Source: Intrasporangium flavum (GTDB lineage Bacteria; Actinomycetota; Actinomycetes; Actinomycetales; Dermatophilaceae). From it: a stretch of 64,000 bases of DNA. The position numbers and the translations under genes are program-made. Below the pieces are notes generated by a model. That model ran no database searches, was not told the origin of the DNA, and worked only from the letters and a program-made list of their open reading frames with translations. The DNA lies in the NCBI RefSeq assembly GCF_001956915.1, contig NZ_MLJO01000015.1, positions 42,020 to 106,019 of the forward strand, written 5' to 3'. This document shows, piece by piece, positions 7,703 to 16,867 of this stretch. Each line of letters starts with the position of its first letter. Position 1 is the first letter of the stretch.

Positions 7703-7735
7703 GCGCGCCTCCTCTGGGTGCCGGTCAGGGTCGGG

Positions 7736-8353
7736 TCAGGTGCGGCTCAGGACGACGACGGTGTCGAGGGCCTCGCGCGGGCCGTCGTCGGTCTCGACCG
7801 GCCGTACCCGGATGCCCGACTGCTGCACCTGCACCGGCAGGCCGTCGACGAGGTCGGTCACCTCGTCGGGGTCGTGGAGCACCTCGCGCGAGCTCGGGCC
7901 GCCCCAGCCCTCGGCGAGGTTGCGCCCGGCGTGGCAGACGACGACGACGTGCCCGCCCGGGCGAACCGCCTCGACGCCGGCGCGGAACGCGGCGCGCATC
8001 TGCTCGCGCGGCAGCTGGAGGTAGGAGAACAGGGCGAGGTCGAAGGAGGCGGGGTCACCGGGGGCGTCCGTCGTGGCGTCGGCGACGAGCGGCGTCAGGC
8101 GCGACGCGTCGTCTCCGAGCACGGCGGCGGCACGGGCGCGCATGCGGTCGACGGCCACCGGGGAGTAGTCGGTGGCCACGACGGTCCAGCCCTGCTGCAC
8201 CATCCAGATGGCGTTGCGGCCCTCGCCGGCGGCGAGGTCGAGCGCCGAGCCCGGGCTCAGCGCGGCGACGATCTCGGCGACGAACCGGTTCGGCTCGGCC
8301 GACCACACGAGCTCGCTCGCGGCGTAGCGCTCGTCCCAGGCGTCGGAGTCCAC
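7736..8353 (-). CDS. Class I SAM-dependent methyltransferase
   Basis: The 205-residue protein starts with Asp-Ser-Asp-Ala-Trp-Asp-Glu-Arg-Tyr, usual for TehB/UbiE-like methyltransferases. It shows SAM motif I, Leu-Asp-Leu-Ala-Ala-Gly-Glu-Gly-Arg-Asn, near residue 40, and an acidic post-I motif near residue 60. The GTG at 8353 was chosen over the upstream ATG at 8410 because a strong GAGGAGG sits just before it, overlapping the hydrolase stop, and the upstream extension is low-complexity. The substrate is unknown; related proteins methylate small oxyanions or thiols. It appears co-transcribed with the hydrolase upstream and perhaps with lutABC downstream. Confidence 0.8.
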   Translation of the reverse strand: MDSDAWDERYAASELVWSAEPNRFVAEIVAALSPGSALDLAAGEGRNAIWMVQQGWTVVATDYSPVAVDRMRARAAAVLGDDASRLTPLVADATTDAPGDPASFDLALFSYLQLPREQMRAAFRAGVEAVRPGGHVVVVCHAGRNLAEGWGGPSSREVLHDPDEVTDLVDGLPVQVQQSGIRVRPVETDDGPREALDTVVVLSRT

Positions 8354-8363
8354 GTCGCCCTCC

Positions 8364-9389
8364 TCAGGCCGGCCCGGCGGCGGGCCGGCCGACGGCGTCG
8401 TCGCGGACATCGCCTGCGGCGTCGACCGACTCGACGAATGGCACGACCTCGGCGAGGAACCGGTCGGGCACCTCGAGCTGCGGGGTGTGCCCGACGCCCT
8501 CGAGCCAGGCGGTGGACCAGCCGGGGTTGCGGGTGGCGGTGCGCTGCGCCGCGGTGAAGGGCACGAGCCGGTCGCGGTCGCCGTGCACGAGCAGCACCCG
8601 CCGGTCGATGCCGGAGATGAGCGCGTCGTAGCGACGCGGACGACGCAGGACCGCGAGCAGCGACCTGGCCGCGCCGAGGAACTCGGTGTCCTTGGCCGGC
8701 AAGGCGCCGCGCCACTGCGTCAGCGTGACGCCGGCGTCGACGACCGCCGCGTCGGCCCGCGACGCGTCGGCGAAGCACAGCTGCACCGTGCCGAGCACGC
8801 GCTGGCGGTCGGTGTACCGGCTCTGCAGTCGCGACAGGAACAGCTCGCCGACGCGGGGCACCGCGTAGAGCGCGAACGTCACGGCGACCTGACGGTCCTG
8901 GCGCTGGCGGGGCGCCGGCAGCGCCGGGTCGACGAGGACGAGGCCGGCCACGCGCTCGGGCGACCGGGCGGCCAGCAGCAGCGAGACCATGCCGCCCATC
9001 GAGTTGCCGACGAGCACGGCCGGCGCCCCGACCACCTCGTCGAGGAACCGGGCCAGCACCACGGCGTTGGCGTGCACGCTCGTCGAACGGTCACCTGCAG
9101 GAGTCAGGCCGAAGCCGGGGAGGTCGAGTGCGACGACGCGACGGCCGGCCGCGAGCGCCGGGCCGACGTGCACCCAGTTGAGGTGCGAGCCGCCGAGGCC
9201 GTGCACGAGCACGACGGGCGTGCCGGCCGTGTCGGATGCGTCAGACGCGTCGGACGCGTCGGCGCCCTCACGGCCGCCGGGCGGGTCGAACTCCACCCAG
9301 TGCACCGGGCCGCCGAGGTCGGTGACGTGGCTGCGGGCGCCCCACGGCGCCGCGAGGTCGAACGGGGCGTCGCCCGGGATCGCGCTCAC
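8364..9389 (-). CDS. Alpha/beta-fold hydrolase
   Basis: The protein has 341 residues with the canonical alpha/beta hydrolase order: oxyanion-hole His-Gly near residue 64, nucleophile elbow Gly-Asn-Ser-Met-Gly-Gly near residue 130, an acid around Gly-Asp-Arg-Asp near residue 270 and a catalytic His in Gly-Val-Gly-His near residue 297. Residues about 43-54 read Asp-Ala-Ser three times in a row, encoded by tandem GACGCGTC-type units, and look like a disordered linker created by that repeat. The GTG start overlaps the sigma-factor stop as GTGA. The substrate (ester, epoxide or haloalkane) cannot be assigned. Confidence 0.85.
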   Translation of the reverse strand: MSAIPGDAPFDLAAPWGARSHVTDLGGPVHWVEFDPPGGREGADASDASDASDTAGTPVVLVHGLGGSHLNWVHVGPALAAGRRVVALDLPGFGLTPAGDRSTSVHANAVVLARFLDEVVGAPAVLVGNSMGGMVSLLLAARSPERVAGLVLVDPALPAPRQRQDRQVAVTFALYAVPRVGELFLSRLQSRYTDRQRVLGTVQLCFADASRADAAVVDAGVTLTQWRGALPAKDTEFLGAARSLLAVLRRPRRYDALISGIDRRVLLVHGDRDRLVPFTAAQRTATRNPGWSTAWLEGVGHTPQLEVPDRFLAEVVPFVESVDAAGDVRDDAVGRPAAGPA

Positions 9390-10624
9390 CCCAGCAATCT
9401 ACGACTCCCGGCGGCCCTGGAGGCGAGGTGGGCCGACTCCGTGGCGTTCTCGGTCGACGCCGAAGCCCGCTCCCACTCCGCCGCGGCGTCCGCGTGACGC
9501 CCCACGCGTCCGAGCAGGTCGGCGCGCACGGCGTGGAAGGACGTGTACCCCTCGAGGGCGAGCGGCTCGACGAGCGCGAGCCCGGCCGCCGGGCCATCGA
9601 CCTCCGCCACGGCGACGGCCCGGTTGAGCCGCACGACGTCGGTCGGCACGACGGCGAGCAGCTGGTCGTAGAGCGCGAGCACCTGGCGCCAGTCGGTGTC
9701 GGCGGCGCTCGCGGCGTCGGTGTGCACCGCGTTGACCGCCGCCTGCAGCTGGTAGGGCCCGGGCGCGCCGCGGCGCAGGCAGGCCCACACGAGCGCGTGG
9801 CCCTCCGCGATCGCGGCGTGGTCCCACCGCGAGCGGTCCTGGTCGGCGAGGCGCACGAGCCCGCCGGACGCGTCGGTGCGGGCCGGGCGCCGCGCCTCGG
9901 TGAGGAGCATGAGCGCGAGCAGGCCGACCGCCTCGGGCTCGTCGGGCATCAGCTCGACGAGGACCCGGCCGAGCCGGATCGCCTCGGCCGCGAGGTCGGG
10001 CCGGCCGAGGTCGTCGCCGGCGCAGGCCGTGTGGCCCTCGGTGAAGACGAGGTAGATGACGGCGAGGACCGACGCGAGCCGGTCGGGCAGGTCGGCGTCG
10101 CGGGGCACCCGGTAGGGGATGCCGGTGTCGCGGATCTTCTTCTTGGCCCGCACGATCCGCTGGGCCATCGTCGCCTCGGGCACGAGGAAGGCGTGCGCGA
10201 TCTCGGGGGTGCTGAGGCCGCCGAGGAGCCGCAGGGTCAGGGCGACGCGAGCCTCCGGGGCCAGCGCCGGGTGGCAGCACGTGAAGACGAGCCGCAGGCG
10301 GTCGTCGCGCACGGGGCCCTCCTTCCAGTGGTCGTGCAGGGTGTCGTCGGACGCGGCGAGCAGGGCCGACTCGGCGTGCTTGCCCTCGCGCGCGGCCTCG
10401 CGGCGGAGCCGGTCGACCGCGCGGTGGCGGGCGGTCGTGATGATCCAGCCGGCCGGGCTCGGCGGCAGGCCCTCGCGGGGCCACCGCTCGACGGCGACGG
10501 TGAAGGCGTCCTGCACCGCGTCCTCGGCGAGGTCGATGTCGCCGAGGACGCGGATGAGGACCGCCACCGCCCGCCCGTGCTCCTGCCGGAAGACCCGGGC
10601 GATCTCGTCGGTGCTGGCCGGCAT
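9386..10624 (-). CDS. ECF42-type RNA polymerase sigma factor (DUF6596)
   Basis: The 412-residue protein has sigma region 2 at about residues 10-75 (Glu-Asp-Ala-Val-Gln-Asp-Ala-Phe near 34), region 4 at about 110-165, and then a long C-terminal extension of about 220 residues that contains the DUF6596/TPR-like region typical of group ECF42. This group has no anti-sigma factor and is normally encoded beside DGPF (YciI-like) proteins, exactly as here: the DGPF gene ends 12 bases upstream. The extension probably controls activity. A TGTCGA-type promoter upstream of the DGPF gene suggests the factor drives its own operon. The signal is unknown. Confidence 0.88.
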   Translation of the reverse strand: MPASTDEIARVFRQEHGRAVAVLIRVLGDIDLAEDAVQDAFTVAVERWPREGLPPSPAGWIITTARHRAVDRLRREAAREGKHAESALLAASDDTLHDHWKEGPVRDDRLRLVFTCCHPALAPEARVALTLRLLGGLSTPEIAHAFLVPEATMAQRIVRAKKKIRDTGIPYRVPRDADLPDRLASVLAVIYLVFTEGHTACAGDDLGRPDLAAEAIRLGRVLVELMPDEPEAVGLLALMLLTEARRPARTDASGGLVRLADQDRSRWDHAAIAEGHALVWACLRRGAPGPYQLQAAVNAVHTDAASAADTDWRQVLALYDQLLAVVPTDVVRLNRAVAVAEVDGPAAGLALVEPLALEGYTSFHAVRADLLGRVGRHADAAAEWERASASTENATESAHLASRAAGSRRLLG

Positions 10625-10636
10625 GCGTCGGGACGC

Positions 10637-11041
10637 TCAGCCGGCCTCGGGCCGCTGGCCCGGGTCGTCCATGTCGACGAACGGGCGGATCTCGACGGCG
10701 AGGCCGGTGGCCTTCGCCGTGCGCTGCGCCCAGCCGAGCGCGACGTCGTAGTCGGGCGCCCGGACGATGGTGAGGCCGCCGAGGTGCTCCTTGGCCTCGA
10801 GGAACGGACCGTCGGTGAGGACGGCCTCGCCCGAGCCGCCGGTCCGGATCGTCGTGGCCGCGGACAGGTCGCCGAGGCCGCCGGCGAAGACCCAGCCGCC
10901 GGCCGCGCGGATATCGGCGTTGAGCGCCTCGAGCTCGGCCATGATCGGGCCGAGGACCTCCGGGGGCGGCGTCGGGCCGTCCGGGGAGTAGAGGGTGATG
11001 AGGTAGGTGCGCATCGGGGTCGTCGAAGCCGTGGTCGTCAT
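10637..11041 (-). CDS. DGPF/YciI-like protein paired with ECF42 sigma factor
   Basis: The 134-residue protein belongs to the YCII-related DGPF family. The name-giving Asp-Gly-Pro-Phe is visible near residue 83 and is followed by Glu-Ala-Lys-Glu-His-Leu-Gly-Gly. A start at ATG 11041 is preceded by GAGAGG. Nine residues later another Met could also serve. DGPF proteins accompany ECF42 sigma factors across actinobacteria and are their main regulon members. Their biochemical role is not established, although the ferredoxin-like YCII fold suggests a small-molecule enzyme or sensor. It is the first gene of the run that continues into the sigma factor and hydrolase. Confidence 0.85.
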   Translation of the reverse strand: MTTTASTTPMRTYLITLYSPDGPTPPPEVLGPIMAELEALNADIRAAGGWVFAGGLGDLSAATTIRTGGSGEAVLTDGPFLEAKEHLGGLTIVRAPDYDVALGWAQRTAKATGLAVEIRPFVDMDDPGQRPEAG

Positions 11042-11099
11042 CGTCGTGCCTCTCGGTCGTGAGGTGAGGAGCGGGACGGTTCGCCTGCTCTCACCCTCT

Positions 11100-11126
11100 A
11101 CACGAACGCGCCGGGTGGCAATCGAC
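11100..11126 (-). promoter_or_regulatory. Candidate ECF42-type promoter
   Basis: On the minus strand TGTCGA (11126-11121) is followed after 17 bases by CGTG (11103-11100), about 60 bases before the DGPF start. ECF42 promoters are reported with a TGTCGA -35 and a CGA/TC-type -10 box, so the -35 matches fully and the -10 partly. Confidence 0.5.
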
Positions 11127-11153
11127 AGTCGTCGACGACTTTCCGACGGACGA

Positions 11154-11549
11154 TCAGGACGCGGCGCGCGGGCGCTGCTCGACGAGGCCGACGAGGTTGC
11201 CCTCCGGGTCGGTGACGAACGCCATCCACTCGTCGGTGCCGACCGGGCCGAGGGTGTCGTCGTCGTGGCCGAAGATGACGTGCGGCTCGGACTCGACGGA
11301 GACGCCCGCGAGGCGCAGCCGCTCGACCGTGGCGTCGAGGTCGGCGACGCGGTGGTAGAGCAGCGCGCTCGGGGCGCCGCGGTCGAGCAGCAGCCGGACG
11401 CCGCCGCGGTCGAAGAAGACGAGGCCCGGCGGGTCGAACGAGGCGACCGGCTGCACGCCGAGCAGGTCGGCGTAGAACGCGGTGGCGCGGGCGAGGTCGT
11501 CGGCGTGCAGGGCGACCTGGACGAGGGGGCTGCTGCCGTCGATGGCCAT
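11154..11549 (-). CDS. VOC-family protein
   Basis: The 131-residue protein has the VOC fold: Asp-Leu-Ala-Arg-Ala-Thr-Ala-Phe-Tyr-Ala-Asp-Leu-Leu-Gly near residue 18, a Tyr-His-Arg-Val-Ala-Asp-Leu strand near residue 65, and Val-Thr-Asp-Pro-Glu-Gly-Asn-Leu-Val-Gly-Leu near the end. The Glu of the last motif is a usual metal ligand. The longer upstream frame was rejected because it would run through the hairpin repeat at 11575-11639. The gene ends 28 bases before the ECF42-type promoter and may form a separate transcript. Its substrate is unknown. Confidence 0.77.
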   Translation of the reverse strand: MAIDGSSPLVQVALHADDLARATAFYADLLGVQPVASFDPPGLVFFDRGGVRLLLDRGAPSALLYHRVADLDATVERLRLAGVSVESEPHVIFGHDDDTLGPVGTDEWMAFVTDPEGNLVGLVEQRPRAAS

Positions 11550-11574
11550 GCCACGACCGTAGACGTCCCGCTCC

Positions 11575-11639
11575 GTCGAGTGGGCACTTCCACACGGTCG
11601 AGTGGGCACTTCGTCCGTGGCGAAGTGCCCACTCGACCG
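11575..11639. repeat. REP-like element: three copies of GTCGAGTGGGCACTTC, two forming a hairpin
   Basis: GTCGAGTGGGCACTTC occurs at 11575-11590 and 11597-11612, and in inverted orientation at 11622-11637. The last two extend to a perfect 19-bp stem (11595-11613 with 11621-11639, arm CGGTCGAGTGGGCACTTCG) around a 7-base loop. It lies between the start of the VOC gene and the stop of the TIM-barrel gene. It may act as a terminator for the latter or be a dispersed extragenic palindrome. No further copy was noticed in the window. Confidence 0.75.
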
Positions 11640-11677
11640 GTGTCGTGGGTCGGTGACGGGGCCCGTTGGCCCCGGCG

Positions 11678-12688
<1,011 letters not shown>

Positions 12689-12732
12689 GTGAGTCTCCTT
12701 GGCGCGTGTCGGGTCGAGCTGGCGAGGGGTGG

Positions 12733-14166
12733 TCAGGACGCGGCGACGGTCTCGGCGAGGGGTGCGGCAGGTGCGACGGGGTCGGCGGGTGCGACGGCGG
12801 CTCCCGCGGCCTCGAGGACGAGGTCGTGGACGTCCGTCGCGGCCACGGTCTCACGCTGCAGGCCGCGCAGGGAGGGGTCGGAGGCGAGGAGGACCGGCCC
12901 GTCCTCGGGGTCGGCTGGCAGGCGGCCGTGGCTGCCCCTGACCCACCGCGGGTCGAGCGGCACGACGCTCATCGCGTAGCGCAGGCCCACCTTCTTGCGC
13001 ACGAGCGACAGGGCGGCGCGGGCCTTCGCCGAGCGGTCGGCCGGGTCGAGGAACAGCTCGGCCGGGTCGTAGCCGGGCTTGCGGTGGATCTCGACGCCGC
13101 GGGCGAAGTCGGGCGCGCGCCGGTCGTCGAGCCAGTAGTAGTACGTGAACCAGGCCCCCGGCTCGGCCACGAGCACGAGGTCTCCGCTCCGCTCGTGGTC
13201 CAGCCCGTGCTCGGCCTGGCCCGCCCGGTCGAGGACGAGGTCGACGCCGGGGACCGCCGCCAGCAGCGTGCGCACCTGCTCGAGCCGGCCCGGGTCGCGG
13301 ACGTAGACGTGCGCCACCTGGTGGTCGGCGACGGCGAAGGCCTCCGACGCCCACGGGTCGAGGTACTCCATGCCGGCCTGGGTGTGCACCTCGAGCAGCC
13401 CCTCGCGGCGCAGCACGCGGTTGACGTCGACCGGCTGGTCGACCTCGGTGATGCCGTACTCGCTGACGACGAGGACGGTGACGCCGAGCCGCTCGGCATC
13501 GTCGAGGAGCGGCGCGAGCACGTCGTCGAGCTCGCGGGCAGCCGCGCGCGCCTCGGGCGAGTCCGGCCCGAACCGCTGGAGGTCGTAGTCGAGGTGCGGC
13601 ACGTAGGCGAGGGTCAGGTCGTGCTCGGGCAGGAGGATCCGCGTCGCCTCGACGATCCAGCGCGACGACGCGATCGACGCGGTCGGGCCCCAGTACTGGA
13701 AGAGCGGGAAGGGCCCGAGCCGCTCGGTCAGCCTGTCGTGCAACGACGCCGGGCGGGTGTAGCAGTCCGGCGACTTGCGCCCGTCGGCGTGGTAGACCGG
13801 CCGCGGGGTGACGATCGAGTCGACGTCCATCCCCATCGCGTACCACCAGCAGACGTTCGCGACGCGGGCCCCGGGGTGGGCCCGACGCAGCGCGTCCCAC
13901 ACCTTCTCGCCCTGGACGAGCGCGTTGTGCTGGCGCCAGAGGAAGACCTCGCCGAGGTCGCGGAAGTACCAGCCGTTGCCGACGGCGCCGTGGTCGGCGG
14001 GCAGCCGGCCGGTGAGGAACGTCGACTGCACCGAGCAGGTGACGGCGGGCAGCACCGTGCCGAGCGTGGCCTGCGCGCCGCCGGTGGCGAGGCGCTGCAG
14101 CCGGGGCATGTCGCGCAGGGCGCGCGGGGTGAGGCCGACGACGTCGAGCAGCAGGACGGGTTTCAT
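12733..14166 (-). CDS. eboF: EboF-like alkaline phosphatase/nucleotide pyrophosphatase family protein
   Basis: The 477-residue protein is in the type I phosphodiesterase/nucleotide pyrophosphatase branch of the alkaline phosphatase superfamily. Metal-ligand Asp8 lies in Leu-Leu-Leu-Asp-Val-Val-Gly-Leu. Thr43/Ser45 in Pro-Ala-Val-Thr-Cys-Ser-Val-Gln is the likely nucleophile region. [10 protein letters not shown] follows at 51-60, and a Val-Val-Ser-Glu-Tyr-Gly segment near residue 230 corresponds to another metal site, with Glu-Tyr where Asp-His is usual. It has no signal peptide, which fits cytosolic EboF. It overlaps the eboE stop by ATGA. The ebo operon is linked to export or trafficking of specialised metabolites; the substrate of EboF is unknown. 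The last 30 residues are Ala/Pro-rich. Confidence 0.8.
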   Translation of the reverse strand: MKPVLLLDVVGLTPRALRDMPRLQRLATGGAQATLGTVLPAVTCSVQSTFLTGRLPADHGAVGNGWYFRDLGEVFLWRQHNALVQGEKVWDALRRAHPGARVANVCWWYAMGMDVDSIVTPRPVYHADGRKSPDCYTRPASLHDRLTERLGPFPLFQYWGPTASIASSRWIVEATRILLPEHDLTLAYVPHLDYDLQRFGPDSPEARAAARELDDVLAPLLDDAERLGVTVLVVSEYGITEVDQPVDVNRVLRREGLLEVHTQAGMEYLDPWASEAFAVADHQVAHVYVRDPGRLEQVRTLLAAVPGVDLVLDRAGQAEHGLDHERSGDLVLVAEPGAWFTYYYWLDDRRAPDFARGVEIHRKPGYDPAELFLDPADRSAKARAALSLVRKKVGLRYAMSVVPLDPRWVRGSHGRLPADPEDGPVLLASDPSLRGLQRETVAATDVHDLVLEAAGAAVAPADPVAPAAPLAETVAAS

Positions 14167-15344
14167 GCGGGCTCCTTGAGGCCGAGGTCGATGAGGGTGT
14201 CGCGCAGCCAGGCCAGCTCGCCGGCGATGCTGCGGGCAAGGCCGGCGTCGTCGCGCGGGCGGTGCCGCTCGGGCACGACGGTCCACGTGTACGTCTCAAC
14301 CTCGAGGTGGTCGGTGCGGGCGGTGGCGCCGCCGACGAGCGCGTCGAGCGAGCGGCGCAGGTCGTCGGTGGTGGCGGTGAGCGGGGGCTCGGGTGCGGTG
14401 CCGAGCGGCACGTGGAAGTGGACGCGCCACGGCTCGTCGGCGTGCGCGCACAGCGGCCGCCGGCCGCCGAGTGCCTCGCCGAGGTCGTCACGGGTGCGCA
14501 CCTGCCCGGCGTGGTCGCGCGAGCGCACCTGGTGCAGGAACCGCTCCTCGTCGAAGGCGGCGAGGGCGGCGCGGGTGGCCGGGTCGGTCGGGTCGGCGGC
14601 GTGCAGGCCGGCCGACACCTGCGCCTTGGCGACGCCGGTCCCGGACGCGTCGAGCGCGGCGAGGGCCTCGCCGGCATCCTCGAAGCCGACGGCGAGGTGG
14701 CACAGGTCGAGGCACGCGCCGATGACGTCGCGGTCCCAGCCGCGGGTGCGCTCGACGAGGTCGGAGACGGTCTCGACGACGCAGCCCGGCTCGGGCTCGA
14801 GGGCGACGCGGACGGTGCGCCCGGTGCGGTCGCGCAGGGCGTGCAGGTGCGCGGCGAGGCGCTCGAACTGCTCTGCGGCCAGGGCCTGCCGGTCGCCGAA
14901 CCACGGGTGGCGCCAGCCGAGCGGCAGCGTCGAGATGCTGCCGCGTGCGGCGTCGTCGGGCAGCAGGCGCGCGAGCACGTCGGCGAGGTCGGTCGTGTAG
15001 CGCAGGCGCGCCGGCTCGCTCCAGTCCGGGTGGTAGACGCGGTGCTTGACGACCGGCTCCTGGAACCCGCGGTACGGGAACCCGTTGAGCGTCACGACCT
15101 CGAGGCCGCGCCGGTCGAGCTCGGTGCGGAGGCGGTCGGTGAGAGAGGCTTCGGCGGCGAGGGCGTGGGCCACCGGCGCGCTGAGCCACAGCCCGACACC
15201 GAGCACGTCGGCGCCGAGGTGCTGCCGCACCGGCAGCGCGAAGCGGTCGAGCTGGCCGACGATCGTGTCGATATCCTCGCCGCCGTGCACGTTGGTGCAG
15301 TAGGCGACGTGGACGGTCGTACCGTCGGCGTGCTGGAGGCGCAC
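14163..15344 (-). CDS. eboE: Metabolite traffic protein EboE (TIM barrel)
   Basis: The 393-residue protein matches EboE. It starts with Val-Ala-Tyr-Cys-Thr-Asn-Val-His-Gly-Gly-Glu near residue 13, has Thr-Leu-Asn-Gly-Phe-Pro-Tyr near 84, Leu-Glu-Pro-Glu-Pro-Gly-Cys near 180, Cys-Leu-Asp-Leu-Cys-His near 211, and a C-terminal Val-Glu-Thr-Tyr-Thr-Trp-Thr-Val-Val-Pro near 355, all typical of the family. The fold is xylose-isomerase-like. The GTG start comes two bases after the eboB stop and its own stop overlaps eboF. The family is required for scytonemin-related traffic in cyanobacteria, but the chemical step is not known. Confidence 0.87.
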   Translation of the reverse strand: MRLQHADGTTVHVAYCTNVHGGEDIDTIVGQLDRFALPVRQHLGADVLGVGLWLSAPVAHALAAEASLTDRLRTELDRRGLEVVTLNGFPYRGFQEPVVKHRVYHPDWSEPARLRYTTDLADVLARLLPDDAARGSISTLPLGWRHPWFGDRQALAAEQFERLAAHLHALRDRTGRTVRVALEPEPGCVVETVSDLVERTRGWDRDVIGACLDLCHLAVGFEDAGEALAALDASGTGVAKAQVSAGLHAADPTDPATRAALAAFDEERFLHQVRSRDHAGQVRTRDDLGEALGGRRPLCAHADEPWRVHFHVPLGTAPEPPLTATTDDLRRSLDALVGGATARTDHLEVETYTWTVVPERHRPRDDAGLARSIAGELAWLRDTLIDLGLKEPA

Positions 15345-15346
15345 GG

Positions 15347-16243
15347 CTACTCCCTCGCCCCGCGCAGCACCGAGTTGCCTTCGTACGTCGAGGCGCCCGC
15401 GCCCACGAGCTCGCCGACAAGCTCACCCGCGCCGGACGCGTCGACGCCCTCGGGCAGCTCGAGCCGGCCGCTCTGGGCGAAGAACTCGACGGGGTTGCGC
15501 CACAGCACCCGGTCGACGTCGTCGGCGCTGAAGCCGGCCCGCAGCATCGCCTCGCCGGTGCGCCACGTCTTGAGCGGGTCGCTGTTGCCCCAGTCGGCCG
15601 CGGAGTTGACGAGCATCCGCTCGAGGCCGTGCTCGCGCAGGATCGCGACCATCCGCTCCTCGTCCATCTTCGTGTCGGGGTACACGGAGAAGCCCATCCA
15701 GCAGCCCGACTCGGCGACGGCGCCGACGGTCACCTCGTTGAGGTGGTCGACGAGCACCCGCCCCGGCTCGAGGCCCGACTCGCGCACGACGTCGAGGGTT
15801 CGACGCGTGCCGGCCAGCTTGTCGCGGTGCGGCGTGTGCACGAGGGCCGGCAGCCCGTGCTCGACGGCGAGCGCGAGCTGCGCGGCGAAGACGGCGTCCT
15901 CCTCGGGCGTCATGCTGTCGTAGCCGAGCTCGCCGACGGCGACGACGCGGTCCTTGGCGAGGTAGCGCGGCAGCTCGTCGAGCACCTCGCGGCAGCGGGC
16001 GTCGTTGGCCTCCTTGGGGTTGAGCCCGATCGTCGCGTGGTGGGCGATGCCGTACTGCGACGCGCGGAACGGCTCCCAGCCCAGGAGGGCGTCGAAGTAG
16101 TCGCAGAAGGTGCCGACGTTCGTGCGGGGCTGGCCGAGCCAGAACGAGGGCTCGACGACGGCCCGGACGCCGGCCTCGTGCATCCGCCGGTAGTCGTCGG
16201 TCGTCCGAGAGGTCATGTGGATGTGGGGGTCGAAGATGCGCAC
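15347..16243 (-). CDS. eboB: TatD-family metal-dependent hydrolase EboB
   Basis: The 298-residue protein has TatD-type metal motifs: His7-Ile-His9 in Phe-Asp-Pro-His-Ile-His, Val-Gly-Glu-Leu-Gly-Tyr-Asp near residue 97, Leu-Val-His-Thr-Pro-His near 134, Val-Asp-His near 162, and Asn-Ser-Ala-Ala-Asp-Trp-Gly near 213. It is longer than a housekeeping TatD nuclease and sits between eboA and eboE, as EboB does in other ebo operons. A GAGGAGC ribosome site precedes the GTG. The enzyme is likely a cytosolic hydrolase acting on a metabolite rather than on DNA; that is inferred from the cluster. Confidence 0.83.
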   Translation of the reverse strand: MRIFDPHIHMTSRTTDDYRRMHEAGVRAVVEPSFWLGQPRTNVGTFCDYFDALLGWEPFRASQYGIAHHATIGLNPKEANDARCREVLDELPRYLAKDRVVAVGELGYDSMTPEEDAVFAAQLALAVEHGLPALVHTPHRDKLAGTRRTLDVVRESGLEPGRVLVDHLNEVTVGAVAESGCWMGFSVYPDTKMDEERMVAILREHGLERMLVNSAADWGNSDPLKTWRTGEAMLRAGFSADDVDRVLWRNPVEFFAQSGRLELPEGVDASGAGELVGELVGAGASTYEGNSVLRGARE

Positions 16244-16252
16244 GGCTGCTCC

Positions 16253-16867
16253 TCAGCGGTCGGGGGTGTCGGTGGTCGTGGTGGCGCGCGCGGCCTCGAG
16301 GACGGTCGACGCGTCGGCCGGCACGGTGCGACCGGCTGCGAGACGCTCGGCGGCGTAGTCGGTGACCATCCGGGCCAGCTCGGCGTCGGCGCGCTCGACG
16401 AGGCCGGCGACCGCCGCCACGGGGACGCCGGTGAAGAGCACCTTGAGCACGGCCTGCCGCCACGCGTCCTGGTCGAGGTGGCGGGCGGCGTAGGGGCCGA
16501 GTGCCGCCTCGACGAGCCGGGTGTCGTTGGTGCGCAAGGCGTCCCGCACCAGTGGGAGGAGCCGGTCGCCGATCGCGTCGCCCCGGCCCGGCGCGTCGAG
16601 GGCATCGAGGGCGTCGAGGGAGCGCAGGACCGCGAGCCGTTCGGCGGTGTCGCCCCGCTCGTAGAGCCGGGCGACGCGGCGAGCGGTGTCATCGGCCGGC
16701 CCGGGCAGCGCGAGCAGGATGAGGCGGCGGTCGGTGTCGCCGTCGCGGCCAGCGCGGGCCGCGAGCCGGGCAGCCGGGGTGAAGTGGCGCTCGAGGCTGT
16801 CGGGGTCGCGCGTCACCTCGGCGAGCGCGTCGTGCAGGGCCGTGTCGGGGTCGAGGTCGGTGGTCAC
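16253..16867 (-). CDS. eboA: EboA-domain protein
   Basis: The 204-residue protein is all-helical with repeated Arg/Leu/Ala helices, for example Ala-Arg-Arg-Val-Ala-Arg-Leu-Tyr near residue 64 and Arg-Thr-Asn-Asp-Thr-Arg-Leu-Val-Glu-Ala-Ala near 111. It contains Ala-Val-Leu-Lys-Val-Leu-Phe-Thr-Gly-Val-Pro-Val near residue 143, the most conserved part of EboA-domain proteins. No catalytic residues are apparent. The GTG start follows AGGAGGTG and overlaps the stop of the TIM-barrel gene upstream. The position between the TIM-barrel gene and eboB matches ebo gene order. Its function is unknown; it may be a scaffold. Confidence 0.75.
   Translation of the reverse strand: MTTDLDPDTALHDALAEVTRDPDSLERHFTPAARLAARAGRDGDTDRRLILLALPGPADDTARRVARLYERGDTAERLAVLRSLDALDALDAPGRGDAIGDRLLPLVRDALRTNDTRLVEAALGPYAARHLDQDAWRQAVLKVLFTGVPVAAVAGLVERADAELARMVTDYAAERLAAGRTVPADASTVLEAARATTTTDTPDR

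Noticed and set aside
9428..11062. A 544-codon plus-strand frame opposite the ECF42 and DGPF genes
   Set aside because: It shows only charged low-complexity sequence and is a composition artefact of the opposite-strand genes.
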